From assembly GCF_902167145.1 (NCBI RefSeq), contig NC_050096.1:199966566-200030565 (forward strand): a DNA stretch of 64,000 bases. Direction: 5' to 3'. The translations under genes were made by a program, and so were the position numbers. The notes under the pieces were generated by a model. That model was not told the origin of the DNA and searched no databases. It saw nothing but the letters and a program-made list of their open reading frames with translations. The stretch's first letter is position 1; every line of letters begins with the position of its first letter. This stretch comes from Zea mays (Eukaryota > Streptophyta > Magnoliopsida > Poales > Poaceae). Shown one piece after another: positions 44,366 through 55,680 of the stretch.

Positions 44366-45295
44366 AGAGAGGTCCGGCATGTGAGCAGCACATGCATGCA
44401 TGGCTAGCAGCAGGCTCTCGGTATCTATATCTACACTGTTCCATCGATGCATTATTAGTAGGCGTTAAACGCAGATCACAACAGACAGGAAACAGCATTT
44501 GCTTGCCTGCTCCATCCTCTCCCTGTGGGCCGGGTCGTTACTCTAATTGTGGGGAGGAGATGCATCGGCGGATGCATGGCCGCTCGCTCGTCGGCCGGCC
44601 CCATGCATGCATATGCAGCCCCGCCGGCCGGGACCCGGGCACGGCTCCGGCTCCGGCGCGCGGTCGGCTGCCCCACCGCCCGGCCGCCTACTGCGCGCGG
44701 CGACACCGCCCCGGCCGCCGGCCGGATGCGTGTCGTCCATGTCACTCGCTCTCGCGGCCTTCACGCCTCCTTATCCAATGGCAAACAGAAGCAGAGGCAG
44801 GCAGGCAAGCTCGATCACCAGCCACTTGTACGCGTACACACGTACCTCACGACAGCAACCGCTAAGCGCGCGCGTATCCATGCACGAGTACGTACCGTAT
44901 GGTTCGTCTCCGGCAATGGTGGGCATGCGCCCGCCCCCCGGGCCTTAATTAAAGGCTGCCTCACGGCCGGAGTGACGGTTGCCCGTCGCCGATCGTTCTT
45001 CGTCGATCGATCATATCGGCGGTAAGGGCGGTCCGCCGTTGCCTTAGTTTAATCATTCTAGCTAGCATTTATAGATCTACATTATACAGTACAAATTAGT
45101 CAAGTATTTCAACTGGGAATCGTTTAATTTCCGAAGCAACAAGCAGCACCCGAATGAACAAGCCCTACTTAATAGGGCTGCCAATGGCCGGGTTAACTAC
45201 TATCATATCGCAATCAGTCGAGACCTACTATCCATGCCGGATAATCGGAAGACAAAAAATAGCCTCTATCATACACACAAATAAGAAAGTGACTG
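44363..45295. other. Low-copy spacer with a GC/CpG-rich core
   Basis: 44520-45020 is strongly GC- and CpG-rich (GCCGGCCGGGACCC, GCCCGGCCGCC and similar). Long frames exist in several phases, as expected from composition alone, and none shows a domain. Confidence 0.45.
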
Positions 45296-46390
45296 AGCTG
45301 TACTCCCTCGGTCTCATCTTCTATACCTCTATATCTATCTATATCTATACCCCTATATAAAACGCCACTTCAAACTTTGCAATAGTTACACACAAAAATA
45401 CACCCAGAATCATCTCACATTTAAAACCAAGGGACGAGTTAGTCCAAATCTCTTATTCGCTTACTCAAATCCAATGGTCTAGCTTATTTTGATCATCTCT
45501 CACTCATCAATCACACCTCCACCCGTGATCCCATCATATGCCACCGACTCCTCATTATCCTACATGTTGTCGCCCCCTCCAACGCACCACCACCATCCCC
45601 ACCCGCCACTGCCTCCCCCAACCACCGATCTTCCTCTCCGCCACCACCGTCGCAGCGTAGCAGTAGCATCTTGAAGTCATAGATGCACTGGTCGTCGTCA
45701 TAGTCGTAATCGAGCAGTGGTAGCGTGTCACAGATCGTGAAGAGGCGACGAAGTACCAGCCTGGTGGCAGAGCTGGAGGTGAGCTCTAAGGCCATGAGGT
45801 AGGCAACGTCTGTGCAACGAAAGCTTCATGCCCAACGCGTCAGCGTGCCAGGTGAGCTTGAAGCATGCGACGACGAGGGCCACGAGCAGCAGGTGAGGAG
45901 AAGGAGACGACCATGGAGCAGCGCAAGGGAGCACATGAGGTCCTCCCATCTTGACGGGTGGGTGGGTGTGTGATGAGCAGGTAGAGAAGGACAAACGACG
46001 GGAGGTGGAGGAGGGGTAGGGACGAGGACGTAAGAGTGGAGCCTACGTTGGGGTTAGAGGGGGAGCGAGGGCTAGGGTGAGTGTCTGCGGGAGACATTCA
46101 ATTATATTAGTTATATAAGAGTAATGGTAATGGTTTCAACCGCTATCGACCAAAAAACTACAACGTGAAGAGCAGTTAATGCGACAGTACAAGTGCAACA
46201 ACGCACGCAGTCTATGGACAACATGCACATCACCAGAACAACAAATGGGAGGTGAAGGAGCACGTCTTAGTCAGCTTGAGACAGGCGCGTCACGAATCTC
46301 CCACTCTGTTCTCTCTCTTCTTATCTCTCTCCTCCATAGGATTTTGCTGGATCCTAGCCCATCATTATACTTGCTCTAAATTGTAATCAC
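45296..46390. other. Unclassified, possibly transposon-derived stretch
   Basis: 45340-45420 (CTATACCCCTATATAAAAC, then a CACTTCAAACTTTGCAATAG stretch) has the look of a Helitron or MULE 5' end, followed by pyrimidine-rich CACCACC DNA. I could not define a 3' end or an encoded protein. Confidence 0.25.
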
Positions 46391-47222
46391 ACCTGGTTCA
46401 AAGACCAATGAATGTATTTAATTCTCTCTACAAATACTATACCACCCGGGCAACATACTAATAGATGTTATAGACATTTTCAAGTGCTCAAACACTCAAT
46501 TTATTAATTAATAGAATCACTCAGTGATTAGCGTAGGTGCTTTGCGAAGTGCTTAGATTAGTTAGACTGCATTAGCGCTTGCTCTAGGTTTGTTCCTAGT
46601 TGTGTGAGTGAGGCTAGACAACCTGCAAAACCCCTCGGCTCTTGCGCGAGCCGTTGTAATTGTACCGAGTGAGGCATCGTCTTGCGAGACCTCATCAACC
46701 GTGATTGTGGTGTGGCCACCACTGTGTACATGAGGGAACGAGGCCCACGACATTTTAGCTGGAAGCTCGATAGTGAAGACAATGGGGAGCGTCTGAGAGG
46801 AATCGAAAGTGGAGCACAACTTACGCTTGGAGAAGGCACACAACTCTTATTGGAGTTACTTGTTTGTGGTGCTTTGCCCTTGCTTGAGTTACCCTTTGCA
46901 TAGGGGCACCAACACGGATTAGTCGGGACATTGCACGGTTTCGGATATCTCGATAAAAATATTGACGTCGTCCACGGGAGTTTGCATCTCTACCCTTATT
47001 GTTTAGCTTGCACATTTACGTTCAAATACTTAAATTCCTTTCTCTATTCATAGTTAGAATTGTTAGGATTAAAATTTAGGTTGCAAAACTTTTTTTGCGG
47101 TAGAGATAGCAATAGCCAAAATCTTGTTTGCACATTCTCGTTAGATTATTTGCATAGTTTTGTTTTAGTAATTTATTTATAGCCTAGATTATTAAATTTT
47201 AGAAGTACTAATTCACCCTCTC
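46391..47222 (+). repeat. Degenerate LTR-like fragment
   Basis: The stretch with GTGCTTTGCGAAGTGCTTAG, GGCTCTTGCGCGAGCCG and the close AATTCACCCTCTCTTCT recalls the 3' part of copia LTRs, which often end near TATTCACCCCCCTCT. No PBS, PPT, partner LTR or coding sequence is visible, so family and borders are open. Confidence 0.35.
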
Positions 47223-47550
47223 TTCTTTTAAACGTTCGTGTTAAGTAGACAATGTGTGGAAGAGGATGAGCTCTAGCTAGAAATGTCGAATAGCAGGACG
47301 AACTGATGAGATCGATGCTTGGTGTAATTCCTTTCAAGTGCATGTAACCCACCCCCTAGCTATAATTCTTGGGCTGTTGGCCATCTCGGCGGCAGACACC
47401 CCCGAGAACTTCTCCGTTATTAATCCAATTAATCCAATCAGGTGGAGACTCTTCGTCCCCGTCGATTCATCAAAAAAAGTCAGTAATCCTATAGGTAGAC
47501 GTACCACTCGGTAGAAGTGTGTCAAATGATCAAATATTTTTACCTTAAAG

Positions 47551-47674
47551 GCTAGTTTAGGAGCCATAAAACCGGAGAGGATTATATATAGGGCTAGGAT
47601 CCTTTTCTTATTCAAAATCTTTCCTAGAATTGTAGCCCATCAATCCCCTCCGATTTTATGACTCACAAACTAGC
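47551..47674. mobile_element. MITE-like element, 124 bp
   Basis: Left end GCTAGTTTAGGAGCCATAAA and reverse of the right end GCTAGTTTGTGAGTCATAAA form imperfect terminal inverted repeats of about 33 bases. The target duplication is not obvious. Confidence 0.6.
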
Positions 47675-48218
47675 TCTAACCATATAAGGATGGACAAATC
47701 CTTTACCTATTATCCAATAAAAAAACTATATATAATTATACATGGTCGTAACAAAAATAACACATCTAGCTTACAATTTGAATGGATGGAGTATATGGAG
47801 TACGTACGGGACGTGGGCAGGTCTTGGAAGGAACAATGTTTCCTAGGGCACGGCAATGCTCGCAACAAGGCACATGCGTCGTTCGTGGTTAAAAGGTCTT
47901 GAATTGAATCTAGAGCTAGAGGGGAGCCCAAGCAAGCAAGATGGACGCATCGATCGTCTTGTCAATAATCATCATCGTCTCGCCGATCGAGGACCACACG
48001 TCGTCGTGCATGCATGCATGCACTAGCGTAGTTGTAGTAGTACGTTTGCGGCAACAGCAAAACAGTTATAGCTCAGCACACCCCACAGCACAGCTCGCCC
48101 CCACGAAATTCAATTCACGCATATATGTCCCTGTTCACGCTCGATCTAAATCTTTCGATCACAGTAGTATGCATTAGCAGTGAAGAATCAGCTCTGGTCA
48201 GATTAAATTGCAGGTACA
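47675..48218. other. Low-copy spacer, no gene recognised
   Basis: No domain-bearing frame. CATGCATGCATGCA occurs near 48010. Confidence 0.45.
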
Positions 48219-48362
48219 TATATGATGCATGTTGCTGCTTGTCGTAAGTTCTTGTGAAAGGCTACGTACCCGAGAAAGTTGAAGTATTTTAACCGCATCG
48301 TCAGCACTAACTAAATGCTCTAGTAGATGAGAATGAAATTGGTAGATCATTACACTTAATTA

Positions 48363-48523
48363 GGTCATGTATGGAAGCACCCAGTTTTAAAGAAACTGGT
48401 TCATAAAAATTGAGATGGTTCCAAACATACCAGTTTATGGCTCCGTTTATAGAAATTAGATTCTCAGTTTACTAGCCGATAAAAAACGGTTTCTTAAAAA
48501 CTAGGTTGCTTCCAAATAGAATC
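48363..48523. mobile_element. Tourist-like MITE, copy in the first unit
   Basis: 161 bases between TTA duplications (48360-48362 and 48524-48526). Ends read GGTCATGTATGGAAGCA and, reversed, GATTCTATTTGGAAGCA. Confidence 0.7.
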
Positions 48524-48702
48524 TTAGTATGTAGGGGTTATGTTATGTGGATGATCATTTCATATATGATGCATGTTGCTGCTAGCTTGTCGTAAGTTCT
48601 TGTGAAAGGCTACTCGAAAAAGTTGAAGTATTTTAACCGCATCGTCGGCACTAACTAAATGCTCCAGTAGATGAGAATGAAATTGCTGGATCATTACACT
48701 TA

Positions 48703-48862
48703 GGTCCTATTTGGAAGCACCTAATTTTAAAAAATTGGTTTATAAAAATTGAGATGATTCCAAACATACCAGTTTATGACTCAGTTTATAGAAATTAAAT
48801 TCTCAGTTTACTAGCCGATAAAAAATGGTTTCTTAAAAACTGGGTTGCTTCCAAATAGTGCC
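48703..48862. mobile_element. Tourist-like MITE, copy in the second unit
   Basis: 160 bases between TTA duplications (48700-48702 and 48863-48865). Ends read GGTCCTATTTGGAAGCA and, reversed, GGCACTATTTGGAAGCA, better preserved than in the first unit. Confidence 0.75.
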
Positions 48863-48911
48863 TTAGTAGATAGGGGTTATGTTATGTTATGTTATGTGGA
48901 TGATCATTTCA

Positions 48912-49878
48912 GGTCAATTTTTTCTTATCGAAACCAGTATTGGTACATACAGTGCACACATACCATGGCCAACAAGTACTCTCGTGTACGTACGACGTGG
49001 TGCAATCAATCAAGCGGGCCCTTATATAGCTAAGCTAGCAAACGATGTACCACGGCACGGACGGAGAGAGAGCCAGTAAACGCCAACGCAGATCCTTAGT
49101 CAACAAGTGCGTAATGCTGTTCACTGTGTACCACGGCATCGCGACGAAGTCTTTGCCAACTTTATTGTTGCATATGCAAGCAAAGCCGCTCAACTCTTGC
49201 TTGCTATGCATGCATGTACAAACGTCAGTGCTAGCTAGCTAGCTAAGTAGCTATATATCTATATCTCATGCATGGATGGTGAAAATATATGGCGTTTGCT
49301 ACAGTGATTCCCCTCGTGAACGACGACAGCGAGTGGCGAAAGAGTCTCTGCCCATGCATGTGTGGGAGCAGTTAAAACGACGCGCGCGTACTGAATCTGA
49401 ATCTACCCCCCTGCATGCATGCACAGCGTGGTTTGGAAGTTTCTCAGCGATAGCTGCATGCTTGAATGCAAATTCTGAATCTGAATGGCTGGCTCCAGAG
49501 ACCAGAGAGGGGCCTCCTTGTTGAACACAATGATGGCTGTGGCTTTAGTTTTCTCAGAGAAGCAGAAGCTGCTGGGGAAACCGAAACCATCATTAACTCC
49601 TTGAATCGACACTGTTCTATACATACTATGTATAAGGCCGGCCGTCTGCAGCAGGTCTATCTAAAGTTTACCTAAAAACACTGCTTTGCACTGTAGAATA
49701 CACTGTTTATAGAGTGAAGTTTGAATATGAGTATGCGTAAGCTACTGGAGATAGCCTAACAAGATCATTTTTGGTGTGTTTATTATATATATATTATTAC
49801 AGCATGCATTAGTACATTACAATACAATGATGGCTGAAAAACATCGCGCGCGCGTGCAAACTCAAACTCGCTAATCTC
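48912..49878. other. Low-copy spacer, no gene recognised
   Basis: No recognisable domain or repeat beyond short GCTAGCTAGC words near 49230. Confidence 0.45.
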
Positions 49879-49895
49879 CACTGCCGGAATCGCCG

Positions 49896-50345
49896 GCTTT
49901 CAGGCACTCGGCAAAGCGTTAAAAACACTCGGTAAAGTCTTTATCGAGTGTCGCACTCGGCAAAGAGGGCTCGACACACAGTACATCGGCAAAGTCTTCT
50001 TTACCGAGTACTTTTTCTCGGGCACTCGGCAAAGAAAAGCAGTCGTTACGGCGCCGGGTGATGGAGACGGCGTCTTTGCCGAGTGTCCAGCCAGGTGACA
50101 CTCGGCAAAGGAGTGTCTACCTGACAGCACTCGGCAAAGAATCCACCAAAGGGGTCCTCATGTCAGGTACTTTGCCGAGTGCTTGGTATGGCACTCGGCA
50201 AAGCGTGCTTCTTTGCCGAGTGCCAGAGCCATTACACTCGGCAAAGAACCTATGCCGGTGCTCAGATCTTGGTTCTTTGCCGAGTGCTATGGTTCTGACA
50301 CTCGGCAAAGAGGTTCTTTGCCGAGTGTTACACTCGACAAAGTGA
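49896..50345. repeat. Subterminal repeat array of the CACTA element
   Basis: CACTCGGCAAAG and CTTTGCCGAGTG in both orientations, often paired as inverted repeats 10 to 30 bases apart. Expected to be protein-binding sites and prone to form hairpins. Confidence 0.85.
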
Positions 50346-50606
50346 CAAGTACACACTTTTTTTATTTGTTTTCCCTATTCCATCCAAACAAACAAAAGAT
50401 ATTTCACAGATATCACATATATACATCACAGATCATCACAGACATATATAGCCAACAGAAACAGTATTAACACAAATTCTGACATAAGTTAAGAGGTTCT
50501 CAACACAAACACTATTAACATAAGTTCAGAAGTATCAACATAAGTTCACAAGCTCTGACAAGTATTCAACATAAGTTTTGTGTTCGAAACACTAAATACA
50601 TAACTC

Positions 50607-50935
50607 TCATGGAGGTGGGCGGTTCGACTGGTGCTGCGTTGGGCTAAACCCTTCATGAGGGTTGTTGGATGCCGCCCCAGATTGGTCCTGCACAGAGAAG
50701 AGATTGTATGTGTTATACCAGATGCATTACCAACATGTAACTACAATTTTGATACTCACAGGAGTATGGAACAGAGCAAGGTCAACTGCAGGGAACAATG
50801 GAGGTGACAGAGCGAAACCCTGTGCGGCGCCAAGGCTCTGCATGTACTGGAACATTTCCGCCATCCTCTGATCAGCCACCGTCCGCTCCGCCATTATCCT
50901 CGCCTCCATCTCTTGATGTTTCCTCCTCTCTTCTT
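50607..50935 (-). pseudogene. 3' end of a CACTA-encoded gene: two exons
   Basis: The exon at 50760-50935 (minus) encodes a Glu/Arg-rich, coiled-coil-like peptide with MAEMFQYMQSLGAAQGF. It ends at a donor GTGAGTAT. A 72-base intron (50688-50759) closes with CTCTGTGCAG, and the last exon (50607-50687) continues in frame with DQSGAASNNPHEGFSP to a TGA at 50607-50609. An acceptor-like CTAG precedes the first of these exons. The peptide resembles the C-terminal tail of plant transposase-associated (Ptta/En/Spm) proteins as I remember them. The rest of the gene is missing, so it is a remnant. Correct splice signals and an open joined frame argue that it is real. Confidence 0.65.
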
Positions 50936-50942
50936 CTAGTAT

Positions 50943-51875
50943 ATGTATATATATAGAGAAAACTTTTAGAACTATACTATATATACTACGCAGTATATGT
51001 ATATATAAAGAGAGAAAACTTTTAGAACTAGCATTTATATTTGCTGCTTAATTTCTAGCCCCTTTCTAGGTATTATACTGTACGTACTTGATGAAATGCC
51101 TCCTCTAGAAATGATGAGAGTGTGTATTCGTCAAACGGCCAGGACCGCGCAGAGGGACGACATGCATGTTCTGAAGCAAATAATCAAAGGCCCCCGCATA
51201 GCAGTGGATGACGATTATTTACCGGTAGAGTATTAAATCCAGGCCCCGGCCGGCGGCATATATAGCAGTGGATGGTGATTATTTACCGGTAGAGTATTAA
51301 ATCCAAGTGGTAACAAATTCACTGTCGGTGGTCACTCGCTGGGGAGTGGGCCTTCTGTGACGTAGCATTGCAGCTGCAGGCGGAGCCGCAGACATGGCAG
51401 CCTGTGGGACGGTTTCTGTTGCACTGGTAGGCCAAAGACTGATCATGATGGTGTGCTGTGTGATTTGATTAGCCAGCAGCATTTATTCTTTTTTCCCCCT
51501 TCGATTTGAAGAGCAATTCAGGATATATACCATATCATAATTCCAGTTTCATCTTGTGAAAAGTCCGAGAGGATTCTGAGAACCATGCATATGCCGATAT
51601 GCGTACTATGAACTTATTGTTCCGTGTTAATTTCATCTGTAAATAATTCCAGTGCTTTGTAGCTAGATGTCACGCGATCCAATCGTGACATGGTCATCTC
51701 TATAAGTATCAATGTATCATATGTATTTTAATTTAATTCGGAAAATGCTTATGCACAAAACTAAACTAGCTTTTTGGGGCATGTCATGTTGTGGCATATC
51801 ATATCATCCTGTGCATTATATTCGGGGACTATATCCACGAAAATATGTTCATAGATACTTAGCAATTTTCACACA
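50943..51875. other. Low-copy spacer to the gypsy element
   Basis: A ~45-base direct repeat (ATAGCAGTGGATGACGATTA-type, with TTACCGGTAGAGTATTAAAT) occurs at 51197-51241 and 51261-51305. AT-rich near-repeats (TATATGTATATATA, then GAGAAAACTTTTAGAACTA) lie at 50940-51040. No gene recognised. Confidence 0.5.
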
Positions 51876-53551
51876 TGTCGGCGTTTCGAGACCGGGGGGT
51901 CCCTGGGCCGACGAGTGAAATGTCGCTGCGTGCCCCAGCCCAGATGGGTCGGCGCGAGGCCGAGCGCGAAGGGGGGAGAAAGGTGGCCGGAGACAGGCGT
52001 GAGAGAGGTGGAAATCCCGCGGCCTTCGTGTTCGTCCCGCGCCCAGGTCGGGTGCGCTTGCAGTAGGGGGTTACAAGCGTCCACGCGGGAGAGGGAGCGA
52101 GCGGCCTCACGCGAGCGCCTGTCTCGTCCTCGTCTCCACGCGGCCAACCCTCTGTAAGAGGGCCCTGGTCCTCCCTTTTATAGGCGTAAGGAGAGGATCC
52201 AGGTGTACAATGGGGGGCATAGCAGAGTGCTACGTGTCTAGCGGAGGAGAGCTAGCGCCCTAAGTACATGTCGTCGTCGCAGCCGGAGAGGTTTTGGCAC
52301 CCGGTTCATGTGGTGTCGTGGCCGTCGGAGAAGCGCTGGAGCCTGGCGGAAGGACAACTGTCGGGGCTGTCGAGTCCTTGCTGACGTCCTCTTGCTTTCG
52401 TAAGGGGGCGGAGAGCTGCCGTCGTCATGGAGCGTGCGGGACGCCATCATTGCCTTTCTGGCGGAGCGAGCCAGATGGGACGCCGGTCTTGTTCCCCGTA
52501 GCCTGAGTCAGCTTAGGGTAGGGTAATGATGGCGCTTCCTGTCGACGTGGTCGGTCCGCGCCCTAGGTTGGGCGATGTGGAGGCTCCTCCGAGGTCGAGG
52601 TCGAGTCTGTCTTCCGTGGCCGTGGTCGAGTCCGAGCCCCTGGGTCGGGCGAGGCGGAGACCGTCGGATGAGGCCAGGGCTGAGTCCGAGCCCTGGGGTC
52701 GGGCGAAGCGGAGTTCGTCGTCTTCTGGGGCTGAGCCCAAGTCCGAGCCCTGGGTCGGGCGGAGCGGAGTTCGCCGTCTTCAGGGACCTAGCCCGAGTCC
52801 GAGCCCTGGGTCGGGCGGAGCGGTGTTTGCCGTCTTCCGGGGCTTAGCCCGAGTCCGAGCCCTAGGTCGGGCGGAGCGGAGTTCGTCGTCTTCTGGGGCT
52901 TAGCCCGAGTCCGAGCCCTCGGTCGGGCGGAGCGGAGTTCGCCGTCTTCCGGGGCTTAGCCCGAGTCCGAGCCCTGGGTCGGGCGGAGCGGAGTTCGCCG
53001 TCTTCTGGGGCTTAGCCCGAGTCCGAGCCCTGGGTCGGGCGGAGCGGAGCTTCCTATGGTGCCTGAGGTTGGGCCTAACTGCCTGTCAGCCTCACTCTGT
53101 CAAGTGGCACTGCAGTCGGCGCGGCGCAGGCGGCGCTGTCCTTCTGTGAGGTCGGTCAGTGGAGCGGCGAAGTGACTGCGGTCACTTCGGCTCTGTCGAC
53201 TGAAGGGCGCGCGTCAGGATAAAGGTGTCAGGCCACCTTTGCATTAAATGCTCCTGCGACTTGGTCGGTCGGTGCGGCAATTCGGTCAGGGTTGCTTCTT
53301 GGAGAAGACAGGGCCTCGAGCAAGCCGGAAATATGTTCGTTGCTGGAAGGGGGGCCTCGGGCGAGACGGAGATCCTCCGGGGTCGGCTTCCCTTGTCCGA
53401 GGCTAGGCTCGGGCGAGGCGTGATCGAGTCCTTCGAATGGACTGATCCCTGACTTAATCGCACCCATCAGGCCTTTGCAGCTTTGTGCTGATGGGGATTA
53501 CCAGCTGAGAATTAGGGGCCTTGAGGGTACCCCTAATTATGGTCCCCGACA
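51876..53551 (-). repeat. 3' LTR of the Tat-type gypsy element
   Basis: TGTCGG to CCGACA, 1676 bases, colinear with 171-1783. TATA box on the minus strand at 52175-52182. Confidence 0.9.
52677..53056 (-). repeat. 56-bp tandem array inside the LTR, about 7 units
   Basis: Units start near 52677, 52729, 52785, 52841, 52897, 52953 and 53009. It is the counterpart of the six-unit array at 963-1298. Most units are one base shorter (GGGTCGGGCGGAGCGG instead of GGGGTCGGGCGAAGCGG), so the arrays were homogenised separately. Confidence 0.85.
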
Positions 53552-53566
53552 GTAGCCCCCGAGCCT
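53552..53566 (-). other. Polypurine tract of the Tat-type element
   Basis: Reads GGCTCGGGGGCTAC on the minus strand directly before the LTR. Confidence 0.6.
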
Positions 53567-54267
53567 CGAAGGGAGTGTTAACACTCGCTTGGAGGCTTTT
53601 GTCGCACTTTTTTGCAAGGGGCCAGCCTTTCTTGGTTGTGTTTTGTTCCGGTGGGTGCGCGCGAGCGCACCCGCCGGGTGTAGCCCCCGAGGTCTCAGAG
53701 GAGTGGTTTGACTCCTCCGAGGTCTTAATGCCTCGTGTAATGCTTCGGCTGGTCTGGTCGTTCCCTCATGCGAGCTGGTCGTAGCCCAGGTGCACGGTCG
53801 GGTTCCAAGTTCTCGGGCTGGTATGTTGACGTTGTCAACGGTTTGGCCGGAGCCGGGTTTGCGAGAGCAGCCCCCGAGCCTCTGCACAGGGCGAGAGGAC
53901 GATTAGGGACAAACTCGACTTTTTTACATATGCCCCTGCGTCGCCTTTCCGCAAGGAGGAGGGGGGAAAGCGCCATGTTGCCCTCGGTGGGCGCCGAACA
54001 TGGTGTCTCCGGTGAGCTGCTGGCGGGTAATCCGAGCGGACGTCCGTGCCCCATTTGCTAGGGGTCGGCTAGAGGCCCAGAGGCGCGCCCAAAAGTACCT
54101 GCGGGTGATCTGCCGGACCCGGTCCCCTGTCGACGGGGTCCGAGGGCTCGATGCCTCCCTCTGATGGGATTCCGTTACAAGATCGTTCCCGCTGGTCTCG
54201 AAAATGTCCTAGGGTACCTCGGGAGCGCAGCCCGAGCCTTGGTTATGTATCGAACATACCCATGGTC

Positions 54268-54998
54268 ATTATGGCGAAGGCGAAGCGTCGCTCGCTTCCC
54301 CTGCCAGAGGCGCCGCCTGTCCCGCCGCGGAGTTAATGCGACTGTGAACCCTTCAAGGGGCCAGCCTTCGAACCCCTGATCAGTAGTGGGCGCGGAGCCC
54401 GAGTAGCCTGAGGCGGTCGTTGAACCCTTCGAGGGGCCGGCCTTCGAACCTCTGACCAGTAGTTGGTGTGCAGCCCACGCGCTCTGAGGCGGCTGTTGAA
54501 CCCCTCCGAGGGGCCAGCCTTCGAACCTCTGATCAGTAGGGAGGCTCGGAGCCTGGTTCCTTCACGGGCGCTGGTCTCTGTGTCTGAGGCGACTGTGAAC
54601 CCTTCGAGGGCCAGCCTTCGAACTCCTGATCAGTAGTGGGCGCGGAGCCCGAGTAGCCTGAGGCGGTCGTTGAACCCTTCGAGGGGCCGGCCTTCGAACC
54701 TCTGACCAGTAGTGGGTGTGGAGCCCACGCGCTCTGAGGCGGCTGTTGAACCCCTCCGAGGGGCCAGCCTTCGAACCTCTGATCAGTAGGGAGGCTCGGA
54801 GCCTGGTTCCTTCACGGGGAAGGATCCTTTTCGGGGTATCCCCCTTTCCCGGTCCCTGTTGTAAGAGAGAGAAAGAGGAAAAGGATGCAGAATTTGAATG
54901 ACGTGGCGTACCTTTTTTGACGCGGTCATTATGGCAAAGGCGAAGCGTCGCTCGCTTCCCCTGCCAGAGGCGTCGCCTGTCCCGCCGCGGAGTTAATG
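54268..54998 (-). repeat. Direct repeat of ~70 bp flanking the tandem duplication
   Basis: TATGGCGAAGGCGAAGCGTC to CCGCGGAGTTAATG at 54268-54337, repeated at 54928-54998 with few changes. Confidence 0.8.
54338..54820 (-). repeat. 251-bp tandem duplication with ~70-bp subrepeats
   Basis: Units at 54338-54588 and 54589-54820 share, in order, GCGACTGTGAACCCTTC, GGGCGCGGAGCCCGAGTAGC and GGGAGGCTCGGAGCCTGGTT. Within each unit GGGGCCAGCCTTCGAACCTC recurs three times about 70-75 bases apart. Confidence 0.85.
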
Positions 54999-55680
54999 TG
55001 ACAGGGCGAGTGGTTCGCGGGGCGGCCGTTGCGCGTGCGCGGGCCGTTCGAGGAACGGAACACGGGCGCGTCGTCTTCACGCGGTGAGAGAGGGTTCTCT
55101 CGCTGCCCCCGGATGGGACGTAAGCTTGGCTGACGACGTGACCGCTGTTCCTGCCCGCCTGCCACCGCCATTACTGCCGGCCCATTTTTGGCCGCATTGA
55201 CCGTCGCGCCAGGCTGGCACTGCTGGGTCGTGCGCCTGGTCGCCTCGAGTCGCGGTATTGGTTCCGCAGTCGAGGAGGTGCGGTAGTGGCGCGGGTGGCG
55301 GTGCAGTTGCTCGCACGCAGTATCCGGCGCGTCGGTTGCATGACGCGTGGGCCTGGGCCTCCATGCTGGGCGTGTTGGAAGTTGGAGAAGCGCGCCCACT
55401 TGGCGCGGTTGCATGCCGCCTACATGGCTACCCGCCCTTTCGCCCGCTGGTCTGGGCAGAAGTGGAGGGCCACTTGTAACCGCTGGGCGGTTGCATGCAC
55501 CGCGCGCGGCGGTTTGGCTTCTTCTGCTCTGGGCCGGCTTGCATGACGTGTGGGACCCAGCCCCCGCGCCGTAGGGGGAGGACCTTAGAGCGTGTTGGAG
55601 AAGACTCAGCCCATGACGGCCTGGGACGCAAGTAGGGAGAGTCGCCTTTAAAAGGAGGGTGACCCCCTTGAAAGGCGACC

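Larger units (their letters stand above)
48219..48911. repeat. Tandem segmental duplication, two ~345-bp units each carrying a MITE
   Basis: Both units start CATATATGATGCATGTTGCT and share the flank AGTTGAAGTATTTTAACCGC, the MITE and GGTTATGTTATGTGGATGAT. The units are 48219-48561 and 48562-48911 (borders within a few bases). They differ by a few percent, so the duplication is not recent. It happened after the MITE had inserted, because both units carry it at the same place. Confidence 0.85.
49879..50942 (-). mobile_element. Truncated CACTA (En/Spm-like) transposon
   Basis: The terminus CACTGCCGGAA at 49879 opens a subterminal block, to about 50345, with some 20 copies of CACTCGGCAAAG or its reverse CTTTGCCGAGTG. 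Such arrays bind the TnpA-type protein in En/Spm elements. Two exons of an element gene follow on the minus strand. The other terminus is not found before the gypsy LTR at 51876, so the element is truncated, or its far end has decayed. Confidence 0.8.

Noticed and set aside
44206..44865. RERERE and SLSLSL proteins
   Set aside because: They are translations of the (GA)n run joined to GC-rich non-coding DNA.
49896..50345. CRISPR-like look of the CACTCGGCAAAG array
   Set aside because: Units occur in both orientations with irregular spacing next to a CACTA terminus, in a plant genome; it is a transposon subterminal array.
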